A DNA stretch of 18,651 nt, from contig JAEYRU010000063.1 in the NCBI GenBank assembly GCA_023435335.1, positions 1 through 18,651 on the forward strand. Reading direction: 5' to 3'. The translations under genes were made by a program, and so were the position numbers. This document shows positions 1 to 6,615 of the stretch, one piece after another; within the stretch, counting starts at the first letter, position 1; the number at the start of each line of letters is the position of its first letter. The notes beneath the pieces are model-generated. The model saw only the letters and a program-made list of their open reading frames with translations, did not search any database and was not told where the DNA came from. This DNA comes from Pseudomonadota bacterium (lineage in GTDB: Bacteria; Pseudomonadota; Alphaproteobacteria; Rhizobiales; Rhizobiaceae).

Positions 1-1
1 C

Positions 2-214
2 AAGTGGAAGAGAAGTCCGATTGAACTGAACAGGCTGCTAGACACATTGCCTGACGCGTATGCGAAAAAGCGCACGGAAGCATTCTACCGCCGCTACAGC
101 CTTGTTGGGGACAGCGAGTTGAGGAAGCAGGACTTGATTGAACGCATCCCCTCCTATCCGTTCAAGAGGGATCGTTTTTTCGTAATGGAATCAATGAAGG
201 GAATGTCAAAGTGA
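2..214 (+). CDS. C-terminal end of an unrecognised protein (5' truncated by window edge)
   Basis: An open frame runs from the window edge to a TGA at 212-214 and encodes the last 70 residues of a protein. It is charged and rich in Lys/Arg, ending in a stretch with PSYPFKRDRFF followed by a short polar tail. I do not recognise a family. The stop overlaps the ATG of the next gene (TGATG at 212-216), so the two are probably translationally coupled. Base composition is A/T-richer than the chromosome right of 1370, in line with the accessory segment it belongs to. It is called coding because the frame is open, ends exactly on a downstream start and has a plausible protein composition. Confidence 0.6.
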   Translation, partial: KWKRSPIELNRLLDTLPDAYAKKRTEAFYRRYSLVGDSELRKQDLIERIPSYPFKRDRFFVMESMKGMSK

Positions 215-471
215 TGAATATATCACCCATGACCCCCGACTACCGTAGCCTGATCAAGCTTGCGATACTCCGTGACGGCAGTACCCGCCTCGATGAATTG
301 ATGGCGCTCATGGAGACACATGGATACCGGATAAGTCGGCTGACCGTCTCCGCCGTCGCCCGATCCTTTCGTCAGGACATGCGCCTCTTGGACCGCCTCG
401 GGCTCTTGCACCGAAGGACTGAGCGGCGCGCGCCGAAACGCGCGGCCGCCCGATTTTACTACGACGAGTAG
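214..471 (+). CDS. Small hypothetical protein, possibly winged-helix-like
   Basis: An 85-residue protein with ATG at 214 overlapping the upstream stop. A GTG at 211 is in frame but inside the upstream gene's last codons. The middle (LDELMALMETHGYRISRLTV, roughly residues 24-43) looks like helix-turn-helix or winged-helix packing: a helix, a short turn, then a Ser/Arg/Thr-rich helix, followed by a basic tail (RRTERRAPKRAAARF). That would fit a small DNA-binding protein, but I recognise no named family. It is convergent with the helix-turn-helix gene at 481-993 with 9 bases between the stops. The setting next to a tRNA suggests cargo or regulatory function of an integrated element. Confidence 0.55.
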   Translation: MNISPMTPDYRSLIKLAILRDGSTRLDELMALMETHGYRISRLTVSAVARSFRQDMRLLDRLGLLHRRTERRAPKRAAARFYYDE

Positions 472-480
472 GGAATGCCC

Positions 481-993
481 TCACGCCGGTAAGCTCTCCT
501 TGCGATGCATTCGTTCTGCGGCACAAGCCATTCGGATTACATCCTCGGACACCGTGTCCGGATCATCGAGCAACCCAAATCGCTGAACCATCCAGCGCAC
601 CTCGGACGGGATTCCTCGGGACCGCTTGCCTAGGAGCTTTATCGCCTCGGCAAACGCACGCTGCCTGAACGCCATCCATAAGTCGTCGCTGCGCAAACGA
701 ATGGCTTCGTACTTAGCCTGCTCTTGCAAGTTTTTTTTTAGGTCCCGCTTCGCTACCACGGGAACACTGAAAAAGCCCAACCGACAGCCCTCACCCTCAA
801 AGAATCGTCGAAACGCTGTCTTGGAAGCCTGAATGCGTTGGCCGACCTTCTTGTAGGGAATCTTGTTCTTGCGGATCAGGTAAAACACCTGCTCCTTGTC
901 CCGCCCGATGTACCTCGCGATCGCCTCGGCTCCCCAAAGTAGGTCGTCAGCGAGGCTGTCTTCTGGCCGTCTGTTGATCCTGACTCGTTCCAT
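481..993 (-). CDS. Excisionase/MerR-like helix-turn-helix DNA-binding protein
   Basis: A 170-residue protein. Residues about 18-66 read as a HTH_17/excisionase-type domain: a Trp-Gly-Ala-Glu-Ala-Ile-Ala-Arg-Tyr-Ile-Gly first helix, a recognition helix around EQVFYLIRKNKIPYKKVG, then a basic segment. Domains of this kind occur in Xis/AlpA proteins and in small regulators of integrative elements. The C-terminal 100 residues are helical, basic and unrecognised. The ATG at 991-993 has a GGAG 8 bases upstream (minus strand), which supports this start. A run of nine A on the coding strand (bases 731-739, codons 86-88) is unusual and could allow slippage. It is the nearest gene to the tRNA-Arg 3' end, where recombination-directionality factors and integrases usually sit. 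The excisionase role is inference; the DNA-binding call is firmer. Confidence 0.65.
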   Translation of the reverse strand: MERVRINRRPEDSLADDLLWGAEAIARYIGRDKEQVFYLIRKNKIPYKKVGQRIQASKTAFRRFFEGEGCRLGFFSVPVVAKRDLKKNLQEQAKYEAIRLRSDDLWMAFRQRAFAEAIKLLGKRSRGIPSEVRWMVQRFGLLDDPDTVSEDVIRMACAAERMHRKESLPA

Positions 994-1071
994 CTGAACG
1001 TCTCCATGAAAAGTGGACTTACATTCAGTACATACCGAGGGACCCCTGAGTACCGGCGATTCCGCGTACTG

Positions 1072-1156
1072 CTTGTCACAAGTTTTGTTGCATTCAGCCT
1101 TTCCCTCCGCTCCCCAATGCGTTGCAATGCAAGGGATTCAGACAATCCTTGTCACA
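1072..1156. repeat. Pair of 9-bp direct repeats, CTTGTCACA
   Basis: CTTGTCACA occurs at 1072-1080 and again at 1148-1156, 76 bases apart, inside the non-coding flank of the tRNA. A partly similar TCACAA lies at 1180-1185 inside an inverted repeat. Their size and spacing would suit integrase arm sites; they could also be chance repeats in A/T-rich DNA. Confidence 0.4.
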
Positions 1157-1177
1157 CCCAAAAAACGAGGCAAATTC

Positions 1178-1195
1178 GATCACAAAAACGTGATC
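1178..1195. promoter_or_regulatory. Inverted repeat GATCAC-N6-GTGATC, possible protein-binding site
   Basis: A perfect 6-bp dyad with an aaaaac spacer, 40 bases from the tRNA 3' end on the element side. The A/T-rich centre makes a DNA-binding site more likely than an RNA hairpin. The helix-turn-helix protein encoded at 481-993 or an integrase are obvious candidate binders. No direct evidence identifies the partner. Confidence 0.3.
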
Positions 1196-1234
1196 TGCGA
1201 ACACTATACCGTTGATTTTCTTGGAGAAATACGG

Positions 1235-1311
1235 TGGTGATCCCGACAGGATTCGAACCTGTGACCCTCAGATTAGGAATCTGATGCTCTATCCTGCTGA
1301 GCTACGGGACC
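1235..1311 (-). tRNA. tRNA-Arg (anticodon CCU)
   Basis: The minus strand folds as a tRNA of 77 nt with the CCA encoded (CCA at 1237-1235). The acceptor stem is GGTCCCG paired with CGGGATC (one G-U pair) plus discriminator A. The D-arm is GCTCAGCAGGATAGAGC, the T-arm is CAGGTTCGAATCCTG, and the anticodon stem TCAGA/TCTGA closes the loop TTCCTAA. The anticodon CCT lies at 1277-1275, so the tRNA decodes AGG as arginine. Single-copy tRNA-Arg genes of this type are frequent insertion sites for tyrosine-recombinase islands. Here the 3' end faces the A/T-rich accessory DNA to the left, as expected when an element has integrated and rebuilt the tRNA end. Confidence 0.96.
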
Positions 1312-1322
1312 ACTGCCGGCAC

Positions 1323-1350
1323 ACATAACCCTTCGGGCGCCTTTCGCCAA
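1323..1350 (-). promoter_or_regulatory. Probable sigma-70-type promoter of the tRNA-Arg gene
   Basis: On the minus strand, TTGGCG (1350-1345) and TTATGT (1328-1323) are separated by 16 bases. The -10-like box ends 11 bases before the tRNA 5' end, which would give a leader of only a few bases. Spacing and position fit a tRNA promoter; the boxes themselves are imperfect matches. Confidence 0.4.
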
Positions 1351-1369
1351 GAAGGATTGGAGGGGCGGT

Positions 1370-2533
1370 TCAGGCCGCCAGGGAGGTCTCCGCCAGCTTC
1401 ACCCAGTAACTCACCCCGTGCGGGATTGCCTCATCGTTGAAGTCGTAGGCGGGGTTGTGGAGGTTCGCCGTCGCTCCGTTGCCGAGGAAGATGAAGGCGC
1501 CGGGGCGGGCTTCCAGCATGTAGGAAAAATCCTCGCCGCCCATCACCGGTGCGACCTCCGTGGCCACATTGGGTTCGCCCGCCACGCCCATGGCGATGCC
1601 GGCGGCGAAGCCGGTCTCGGCGGCATGATTGAAGGTGACGGGATAGTTGACCACGATGTCGACATCGACGGTCGCCCCGTGCGCCGCCGCGATGCCCTCG
1701 CAGACCTCCCGCATGCGGGCGCGTGCCCTGTCGCCCACCTCCGTCTTCAGCGTGCGGATTGTGCCGGCGAACTCCACCTGTTCCGGAATGATGTTGTAGG
1801 CATCGCCGGCATGCACTTTGGTCACGGAAACCACGACCGACTCGATCGGATCCACAGAGCGCGAGGCGATCGACTGCAGCGCGGTGATCATGCTGGCAGC
1901 GGCCACAATGGGATCAACGGTGGTATGCGGCATGGCGGCATGGCCGCCCTTGCCTTTCACCGTTATGGTGAATTCGGAGGTTCCAGCCATGATCGGGCCC
2001 GGCCGAATGGCGAAACGCCCGACTTCGAGGCCAGGCATGTTGTGCATGCCGAAGACGCGGTCGATTCCGAAACGCTCCATCATACCGTCCTCGACCATGG
2101 CGCGGCCGCCTGCGCCGCCCTCCTCGGCCGGCTGGAAGATGACCGCGACCGAGCCGGCGAAATTGCGCGTCTCGGCCAGATACTTGGCCGCGCCGAGCAG
2201 CATCGCCGTGTGGCCGTCGTGGCCGCAGGCATGCATGGCGTTCGGATGGGTGGAGGCATAGGGCTTGCCGGTCACTTCGGAGAGCGGCAGGGCATCCATG
2301 TCGGCTCGCATGCCGATGGTCGGGCCGGGGCCGAGGCTGCCCTTGATGATGCCCACGATACCGGTCCTGCCGATGCCGGTCACCACCTCGTCGCATCCGA
2401 AATCCCGCAGCCTCTCGGCGACGAAGGCCGCGGTCTTGTGCACCTCGTACAGAATCTCCGGGATCGTATGCAGATGCCTCCTCCACTCCGTGATTTCGTC
2501 CTGCATCTCGGCGACACGGTTGAGGATCGGCAT
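1370..2533 (-). CDS. M20 family metallo-amidohydrolase (hippurate hydrolase/aminoacylase-like)
   Basis: A 387-residue cytoplasmic enzyme of the M20D peptidase family, which hydrolyses N-acyl amino acids or similar amides with a two-metal centre. Visible metal-site motifs are the HACGHDGH block (Cys103, His105), PAEEGG (Glu137/138), the MHNMPG segment (His164) and the C-terminal NLHNPAY (His359). GMRADMDALPL and MGGEDFSYML are further family blocks. The length is normal for the family. The frame stays open another 62 codons upstream, but that extension has no family similarity, so the ATG at 2533 (MPILNRVAEM) is chosen; no strong Shine-Dalgarno precedes it. The gene is divergent from the D,D-carboxypeptidase gene. 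Substrate cannot be fixed from sequence: hippurate, N-acetyl amino acids and auxin conjugates are all possible. Confidence 0.9.
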   Translation of the reverse strand: MPILNRVAEMQDEITEWRRHLHTIPEILYEVHKTAAFVAERLRDFGCDEVVTGIGRTGIVGIIKGSLGPGPTIGMRADMDALPLSEVTGKPYASTHPNAMHACGHDGHTAMLLGAAKYLAETRNFAGSVAVIFQPAEEGGAGGRAMVEDGMMERFGIDRVFGMHNMPGLEVGRFAIRPGPIMAGTSEFTITVKGKGGHAAMPHTTVDPIVAAASMITALQSIASRSVDPIESVVVSVTKVHAGDAYNIIPEQVEFAGTIRTLKTEVGDRARARMREVCEGIAAAHGATVDVDIVVNYPVTFNHAAETGFAAGIAMGVAGEPNVATEVAPVMGGEDFSYMLEARPGAFIFLGNGATANLHNPAYDFNDEAIPHGVSYWVKLAETSLAA

Positions 2534-2668
2534 GGGTATTTCGCTTTCGCTTTGAGGGATACGTCGCGGCCTGTCGAAAATGTGAACGGGCCGCTTTGCC
2601 ATCTTGGCGACACATGGTCTAGATAGCGGGAATAAACGGGCAGCTTCCGGATACGGGTTGCAGGTGGC

Positions 2669-2697
2669 TTGGCAATATGTCTGCCGCGGACTGTAGA
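2669..2697 (+). promoter_or_regulatory. Candidate promoter of the carboxypeptidase-CobW operon
   Basis: TTGGCA (2669-2674) and TGTAGA (2692-2697) are separated by 17 bases, about 42 bases before the chosen ATG at 2740. The -35 box differs from consensus by one base; the -10 box is poor. If it is used, transcription starts near 2704, which excludes the upstream in-frame start at 2677. Confidence 0.35.
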
Positions 2698-2739
2698 GAA
2701 CGGCGCACCGGAACGGCAAGAGGCGAGTTGGTTTTTCTG

Positions 2740-3840
2740 ATGCGGCAAAGATTCATGCTTCGCATGGTCGCGGTGGGCGCGATCCTGGCGGCTACGCTGT
2801 CGGCTGGTCCGGCGCTGGCGGGCCCTCATCTGGTCGTCGACATGGCCAGCGGGAAGGTACTTTCGCACGAAGACGCGTTCCGTCGCTGGTATCCCGCCTC
2901 GCTTACCAAGCTGATGACCACCTATGTCGTCTTCCGCGCCATCAAGGCGGGCGAGATCACGCTGCAGTCCCCGGTGCGCATCTCCGCCAATGCGGCGAAG
3001 GAGCCGCCGAGCAAGATGGGCTACAAGGCCGGCTCGGTGCTGACCGTCGACAACGCGATTAAGATCCTGATGGTGAAGTCGGCCAACGACATCGCCACCG
3101 CCGTGGCGGAGAGCGTCGGCGGCTCGGTCCCCGCCTTCGCGCAACGCATGAACGCCGAGGCGAAGCGACTCGGCATGACCGGCAGCCGCTTCGTCAACGC
3201 GCATGGCTGGCACCACGAGGGCCAGTACACAACCGCACGCGACATGGCGATCCTGTCGGCGGCGTTGCGCCGCGACTTCCCGCAATACGCCGGCTATTTC
3301 TCCATCGAGGCGATAGGCGCGGGCAAAACGATCATGGAGAACCACAATACGCTGATCGCCCGCTTCAGCGGCGCCGACGGCATGAAGACCGGATATACCT
3401 GCCCTTCCGGCTTCAATCTGGTCGCCTCGGCCACGCGCAACGGGCGCACCCTGCTGGCCGTCGTGCTGGGAGAGCTATCGGTTGAGACGCGCGCCGAGAA
3501 GGCGGCCGACCTGCTCGCCGACGGCTTCTCGAAATCCGGCTTCGCCGCCCCGCGCATAGGCAGCCTGCAACCGTCGGGCAGCATGATCGCGCAGGCCACC
3601 GACATGCGTCCCGTGATCTGCACCGAGGCCGCGCGCCAGGAGCGCATGGCCAACCGTGGCGAGGACGGCAAGCGGGTGGTGCGATCGCCGCACATGCGCG
3701 AGCTCGACCGGCCACGCCGCGTCGTTACGGTCGGCCTGGGCGGGGCTTCCGGCCCGTCTCCGGCAACCACGGAGTATGCCGACGTGCCGATCCCGACGCC
3801 GCGCCCCAACTATACGCCGCCACCTGCGCAGGGCGGCTGA
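2740..3840 (+). CDS. D-alanyl-D-alanine carboxypeptidase (penicillin-binding protein 5/6 type, S11)
   Basis: A 366-residue exported serine D,D-carboxypeptidase that removes the terminal D-Ala from peptidoglycan stem peptides in the periplasm. A signal peptide is clear: a basic start, a hydrophobic core and an ALA-G cleavage site near residue 27. All three active-site motifs are present: SLTK (Ser54-Lys57), SAN (Ser114-Asn116) and KTG (216-218). After the catalytic domain comes a Pro/Arg-rich C-terminal tail (about residues 300-366) with repeated PxP segments instead of an obvious amphipathic anchor helix. The start at 2740 is chosen because the signal peptide begins there; ATGs at 2755 and 2764 are possible. 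The next gene begins 4 bases after the stop, so the two form an operon. Confidence 0.92.
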   Translation: MRQRFMLRMVAVGAILAATLSAGPALAGPHLVVDMASGKVLSHEDAFRRWYPASLTKLMTTYVVFRAIKAGEITLQSPVRISANAAKEPPSKMGYKAGSVLTVDNAIKILMVKSANDIATAVAESVGGSVPAFAQRMNAEAKRLGMTGSRFVNAHGWHHEGQYTTARDMAILSAALRRDFPQYAGYFSIEAIGAGKTIMENHNTLIARFSGADGMKTGYTCPSGFNLVASATRNGRTLLAVVLGELSVETRAEKAADLLADGFSKSGFAAPRIGSLQPSGSMIAQATDMRPVICTEAARQERMANRGEDGKRVVRSPHMRELDRPRRVVTVGLGGASGPSPATTEYADVPIPTPRPNYTPPPAQGG

Positions 3841-3844
3841 CAGC

Positions 3845-4954
3845 ATGGCCGCCTTCGAGCCCGTCGCCGTATCGGTGCTCACCGGTTTCCTGGGCGCGGG
3901 CAAGACGACGCTGCTCAACCGGCTTCTGCGCGATCCGGCACTGGCCAACACCGCTGTCATCATCAACGAGTTCGGCGACGTATCCATCGACCATCTGCTG
4001 GTGGAGCAGGCGACCGAGGGCATCATCGAGCTGTCCGACGGCTGCCTGTGCTGCACGGTTCGCGGCGATCTCGTCGACACGCTGGCCGACCTGCTTGATC
4101 GCATGCAGACAGGCCGCATCGCGCGGCTCGATCGCATCGTCATCGAGACGACCGGGCTGGCGGACCCCGTTCCGGTCCTGCAGGCCCTGATGGGCCACCC
4201 GGTGCTGGCTCATATGCTCAGGCTGGACGGCGTGGTGACGGTGGTCGATGCCGTCAACGCAACCGCGACCCTCGATGCCCATCCTGAATCGGTGCGGCAG
4301 GTGGCGGTGGCCGACCGGCTGGTTTTCTCCAAGCGCGAACTTGCCGACGCGGCCGCCGCCGCGGCGCTCGAGGCCCGGCTGCGCGAGCTCAACCCGAACG
4401 CGCCGATCATCGAGGCGGGCGCCGGCGACGTCGCGGCGCTGTTCGACTGCGGGCTCTACAACCCCGCGACCAGAAGCGCCGACGTGGCGCGCTGGCTGGG
4501 CGAGCCGGCACATGATCACGGGCACGGGCACGGGCATGACCACGACCATGACCACCATGCCCACCGCCATTCTCCGCACGACAGCCGGGTGCGCAGTTTT
4601 TCGCTCGTGCATGAAGCCCCGGTGGCGTTGAGCACGATCGAGATGTTCCTCGACCTCCTGCAGTCCAGCCAGGGTGAGAAGCTGCTGCGCATGAAGGGGA
4701 TCGTCGAGCTTTCCGAGGACCCGTCACGGCCGCTGGTGCTGCATGCCGTTCAGAAGCTAATGCATCCTCCGGCGCGGCTGCCGGCGTGGCCGGAAGGCCC
4801 TCGCGGCACGCGGCTCGTGCTGATCAGCTTCGACATGGACGAGGACTACGTGCGGCGGCTGTTCGCTGCCTTTACCGGACGCCTGGCCGTGGATGCGCCG
4901 GACAGGGTCGCGCTGGAAGCCAACCCTCTCTCGATCCCGGGGTTCGCCGGCTGA
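3845..4954 (+). CDS. CobW/COG0523-family GTPase, putative zinc metallochaperone with His-rich linker
   Basis: A 369-residue cytoplasmic G3E-family GTPase. The Walker A loop GFLGAGKT is at 14-21, the CxCC metal motif (Cys67, Cys69, Cys70) follows in GCLCCTVRGDL, and ETTGLADP is at about 101-108. Residues 223-245 are a striking run of alternating His/Asp/Gly (11 or more His), then a CobW C-terminal domain. COG0523 proteins with CxCC plus a His-rich loop are generally zinc or cobalt handling chaperones. With no cobalamin genes nearby, zinc delivery is the better guess. The ATG at 3845 lies 4 bases past the carboxypeptidase stop; the frame upstream of it is only an overlap with that gene. I saw no Zur-like dyad upstream of the operon. 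Confidence 0.9.
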   Translation: MAAFEPVAVSVLTGFLGAGKTTLLNRLLRDPALANTAVIINEFGDVSIDHLLVEQATEGIIELSDGCLCCTVRGDLVDTLADLLDRMQTGRIARLDRIVIETTGLADPVPVLQALMGHPVLAHMLRLDGVVTVVDAVNATATLDAHPESVRQVAVADRLVFSKRELADAAAAAALEARLRELNPNAPIIEAGAGDVAALFDCGLYNPATRSADVARWLGEPAHDHGHGHGHDHDHDHHAHRHSPHDSRVRSFSLVHEAPVALSTIEMFLDLLQSSQGEKLLRMKGIVELSEDPSRPLVLHAVQKLMHPPARLPAWPEGPRGTRLVLISFDMDEDYVRRLFAAFTGRLAVDAPDRVALEANPLSIPGFAG

Positions 4955-4969
4955 ACGACCCGCGCGACG

Positions 4970-5227
4970 CTACCCGCCGGCTTCGCCGCGTTCGATCAGA
5001 AAGCGGTTGCCGCCGGAAACGGGCAGGCTCTCGATGATCCTGTGCCCCGCTTCGTTGCAGAAGGCGGGTATGTCTATCGCCGCCAGGGGGTCGGTCGTTT
5101 CCACCCAAAGCCGTGCGCCCGGCCTCATGCCGGCAAGACGCTTTTTCGAGCGCAGGACGGGAAGGGGGCAGTTCAACCCCCTGAGGTCGCAGGTTTCGGG
5201 AATGGACGTGTCGGGGCCCGGAGGCAT
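4970..5227 (-). CDS. TusA-like sulfurtransferase family protein
   Basis: An 85-residue SirA/TusA-fold protein. The hallmark CPxP motif is present (Cys20-Pro-Leu-Pro23 in DLRGLNCPLPVL), followed by the usual basic helix and the strand segment LWVETTDPLAAIDIP. Family members carry persulfide sulfur on this Cys for thiouridine or cofactor synthesis; others have redox or unknown roles. The ATG at 5227 is one base after the stop of the upstream L,D-transpeptidase gene, so translation is probably coupled. The frame is open further upstream, but that part overlaps the transpeptidase gene and lacks similarity. It is convergent with the CobW-type gene with 15 bases between stops. Whether it is the genuine tRNA-thiolation TusA or a paralogue cannot be told. 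Confidence 0.85.
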   Translation of the reverse strand: MPPGPDTSIPETCDLRGLNCPLPVLRSKKRLAGMRPGARLWVETTDPLAAIDIPAFCNEAGHRIIESLPVSGGNRFLIERGEAGG

Positions 5228-5228
5228 G

Positions 5229-6419
5229 TCAGCCGCCGAACAGGCCCCAGAGACGCTTGCGCTTCTTCGTCGCCAGGGGGGCGGTTTCGCCAGCCGATGC
5301 ATTGGCGTCCGCCGCCGGCGCGCCGCCGACCGCCGCGGAGATGGCTGCGGCGGCATCCTGTGCGATCACCTGCTCGGCCGGGCCGGCTTCCGCCTCGGCT
5401 GGCGCGGGTTGCGGCCGCGGCTGCGTGGCGACCGCCAGCTGCGGTGCGGGCTGCCCGAGCGACGGGGGTTCGCGGCTCACCTGCTCCCCACGGGCACGGC
5501 GGCGCGACCAGTCGGCCACCAGCACCGCCTCCTTGAACCCGGCGATTGTGGGGGCCGGCTGCTTCTTCGATGCGCCATTGCCGAGCGCCGCGGTGAACGC
5601 GCTCTCGAACTTGGTCTGGTAGCTGCGATAGGCGGTTTCGAGCGTTTCCGGCTTCACCATCGCCGGGCAGGCGGCGGCAGGCGAAAACGGTTTGCCGTCG
5701 GCCGATATGCTGTTGAACACGTAGCGCTTGCCGCAAACATCGACCTTCGGAGGCACCTTCGTGATCTCGAAGTGGTCGTAACCTTCCTTCAGCATCGCCC
5801 AGAACTCGAAGTTCGGATCGCTCTTGTAGCGCGCCATGTTTTCCGGGGTCATGCGGAAGGGGAAGGCCTGCACCTGGAATTCCTGCTGGCCGCCGCGGAA
5901 GGCGTCGCGGGCGAAGGCGTAGATCTGCTCGACCTGCTCGTCGCTCATGGAGTAGCAGCCGGCCGAAGAACAGGCGCCGTGCACCATGAGGTTGGAGCCG
6001 GTTCGGCCATGCGCCCGGTCGAAGCTGTTCGGATAGCCGATGTTGAACGCCAGATGGTAGCTCGACTTCGGGTTCATCTGGTGCGGACGGATGGTATAGA
6101 AGCCTTCCGGCGCTTGGCGGTCGCCCTCGGTGAACTTGGGGCCGAGCTTGCCCGACCATTTGCAGATGTCGTAGCTGGTGGCGAGGTCGTAGCGGCCGTT
6201 GTCCTTCTGCTTCCAGATCTCGAGCACACCCTCTTCCTTGAAGAGGCGGACCATGATCGGCGACGTTCGGGTCATGCCCTTCGCGCGCAGCGCCTGCACC
6301 AGTTTCGGCGGCAGCGGCTTTTCCGCCTTCGGCGAAATGTCCTCGAGCGTAGCCTCAGTGCAACCCGCCAGAAGCAGGGCCGCGATCACAAGTCCGGCGC
6401 GTGCTGTTCTAAAACCCAT
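5229..6419 (-). CDS. YafK-like murein L,D-transpeptidase family lipoprotein
   Basis: A 396-residue protein. Its N-terminus is a lipoprotein signal with lipobox LLAGC (Cys20), so it should be membrane-anchored in the periplasm. The YkuD catalytic block HGACSSAGCYSM is complete, with His147 and nucleophile Cys155. The YafK subgroup includes E. coli DpaA (YafK), which cuts the link between peptidoglycan and Braun lipoprotein; other YkuD enzymes form 3-3 crosslinks or attach outer-membrane proteins. The C-terminal 90 residues or so are a low-complexity Ala/Pro/Gln tail ending in the basic KKRKR segment. The start ATG at 6419 is set by the signal sequence. It is followed one base later by the TusA-like gene. 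Confidence 0.87.
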   Translation of the reverse strand: MGFRTARAGLVIAALLLAGCTEATLEDISPKAEKPLPPKLVQALRAKGMTRTSPIMVRLFKEEGVLEIWKQKDNGRYDLATSYDICKWSGKLGPKFTEGDRQAPEGFYTIRPHQMNPKSSYHLAFNIGYPNSFDRAHGRTGSNLMVHGACSSAGCYSMSDEQVEQIYAFARDAFRGGQQEFQVQAFPFRMTPENMARYKSDPNFEFWAMLKEGYDHFEITKVPPKVDVCGKRYVFNSISADGKPFSPAAACPAMVKPETLETAYRSYQTKFESAFTAALGNGASKKQPAPTIAGFKEAVLVADWSRRRARGEQVSREPPSLGQPAPQLAVATQPRPQPAPAEAEAGPAEQVIAQDAAAAISAAVGGAPAADANASAGETAPLATKKRKRLWGLFGG

Positions 6420-6470
6420 CGAAGTCCCGACGATGTCCCCTTGCGGCCTTCGTTGCCGTCTGAGCTTGCG

Positions 6471-6482
6471 GATACCGGTATC
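6471..6482. promoter_or_regulatory. Perfect 12-bp palindrome GATACCGGTATC upstream of the L,D-transpeptidase gene
   Basis: The palindrome lies 52 bases upstream of the transpeptidase start, in the 196-base gap before accA's end, in a position suiting an operator. It has no loop, so it is more likely a DNA site than an RNA hairpin. I do not know a regulator with this motif. Confidence 0.3.
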
Positions 6483-6577
6483 GGTCTAGTCCCGTATGCT
6501 TGAAAAAGCCTTACCGCAAGCGCGACGGAATTCCCTCACGTCAATGTCATTCAGATCGAAAGGCGCGGCAAGATTGT

Positions 6578-6605
6578 GGCGGAGAGCGATTTTTCGCTTG
6601 TCGCC
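6578..6605 (-). terminator. Stem-loop downstream of accA, possible weak terminator
   Basis: On the minus strand, 10 bases past the accA stop, GGCG-ACA-AGCGA-AAAA-TCGCT-CTC-CGCC can fold as a stem with a small internal loop. No U-tract follows, so intrinsic termination is uncertain; it may instead stabilise the mRNA 3' end. Confidence 0.3.
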
Positions 6606-6615
6606 AGCCGGAGAC

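Larger units (their letters stand above)
994..1234. other. Non-coding flank beside the tRNA 3' end, probable attachment-site arm
   Basis: There is no convincing gene in these 241 bases; short open frames here have no protein-like character. The stretch lies between the helix-turn-helix gene and the tRNA 3' terminus and is A/T-rich. It holds several short repeats: CTTGTCACA at 1072-1080 and 1148-1156, CATTCAG at 1022-1028 and 1091-1097 with a near copy at 1135-1141, and the inverted repeat GATCAC/GTGATC at 1178-1195. Clustered short repeats next to a tRNA 3' end resemble arm-type binding sites of tyrosine recombinases, but this is inference. Confidence 0.4.

Noticed and set aside
1006..1240. 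Two short plus-strand frames between the helix-turn-helix gene and the tRNA
   Set aside because: No ribosome-binding site, no protein-like composition, and one runs into the tRNA gene; the region is better read as attachment-site flank.
1418..2626. A 402-codon open frame on the plus strand opposite the M20 gene
   Set aside because: It is antisense to a gene with full metal-site motifs, its product is a His/Gly/Arg/Asp-rich GC-driven sequence without hydrophobic core pattern, and it resembles no family.
4893..6503. A 536-codon plus-strand frame across the TusA-like and L,D-transpeptidase genes
   Set aside because: It is the antisense shadow of two genes with intact catalytic motifs and has the Arg/Gly/Ala-rich composition typical of GC-rich reverse frames.
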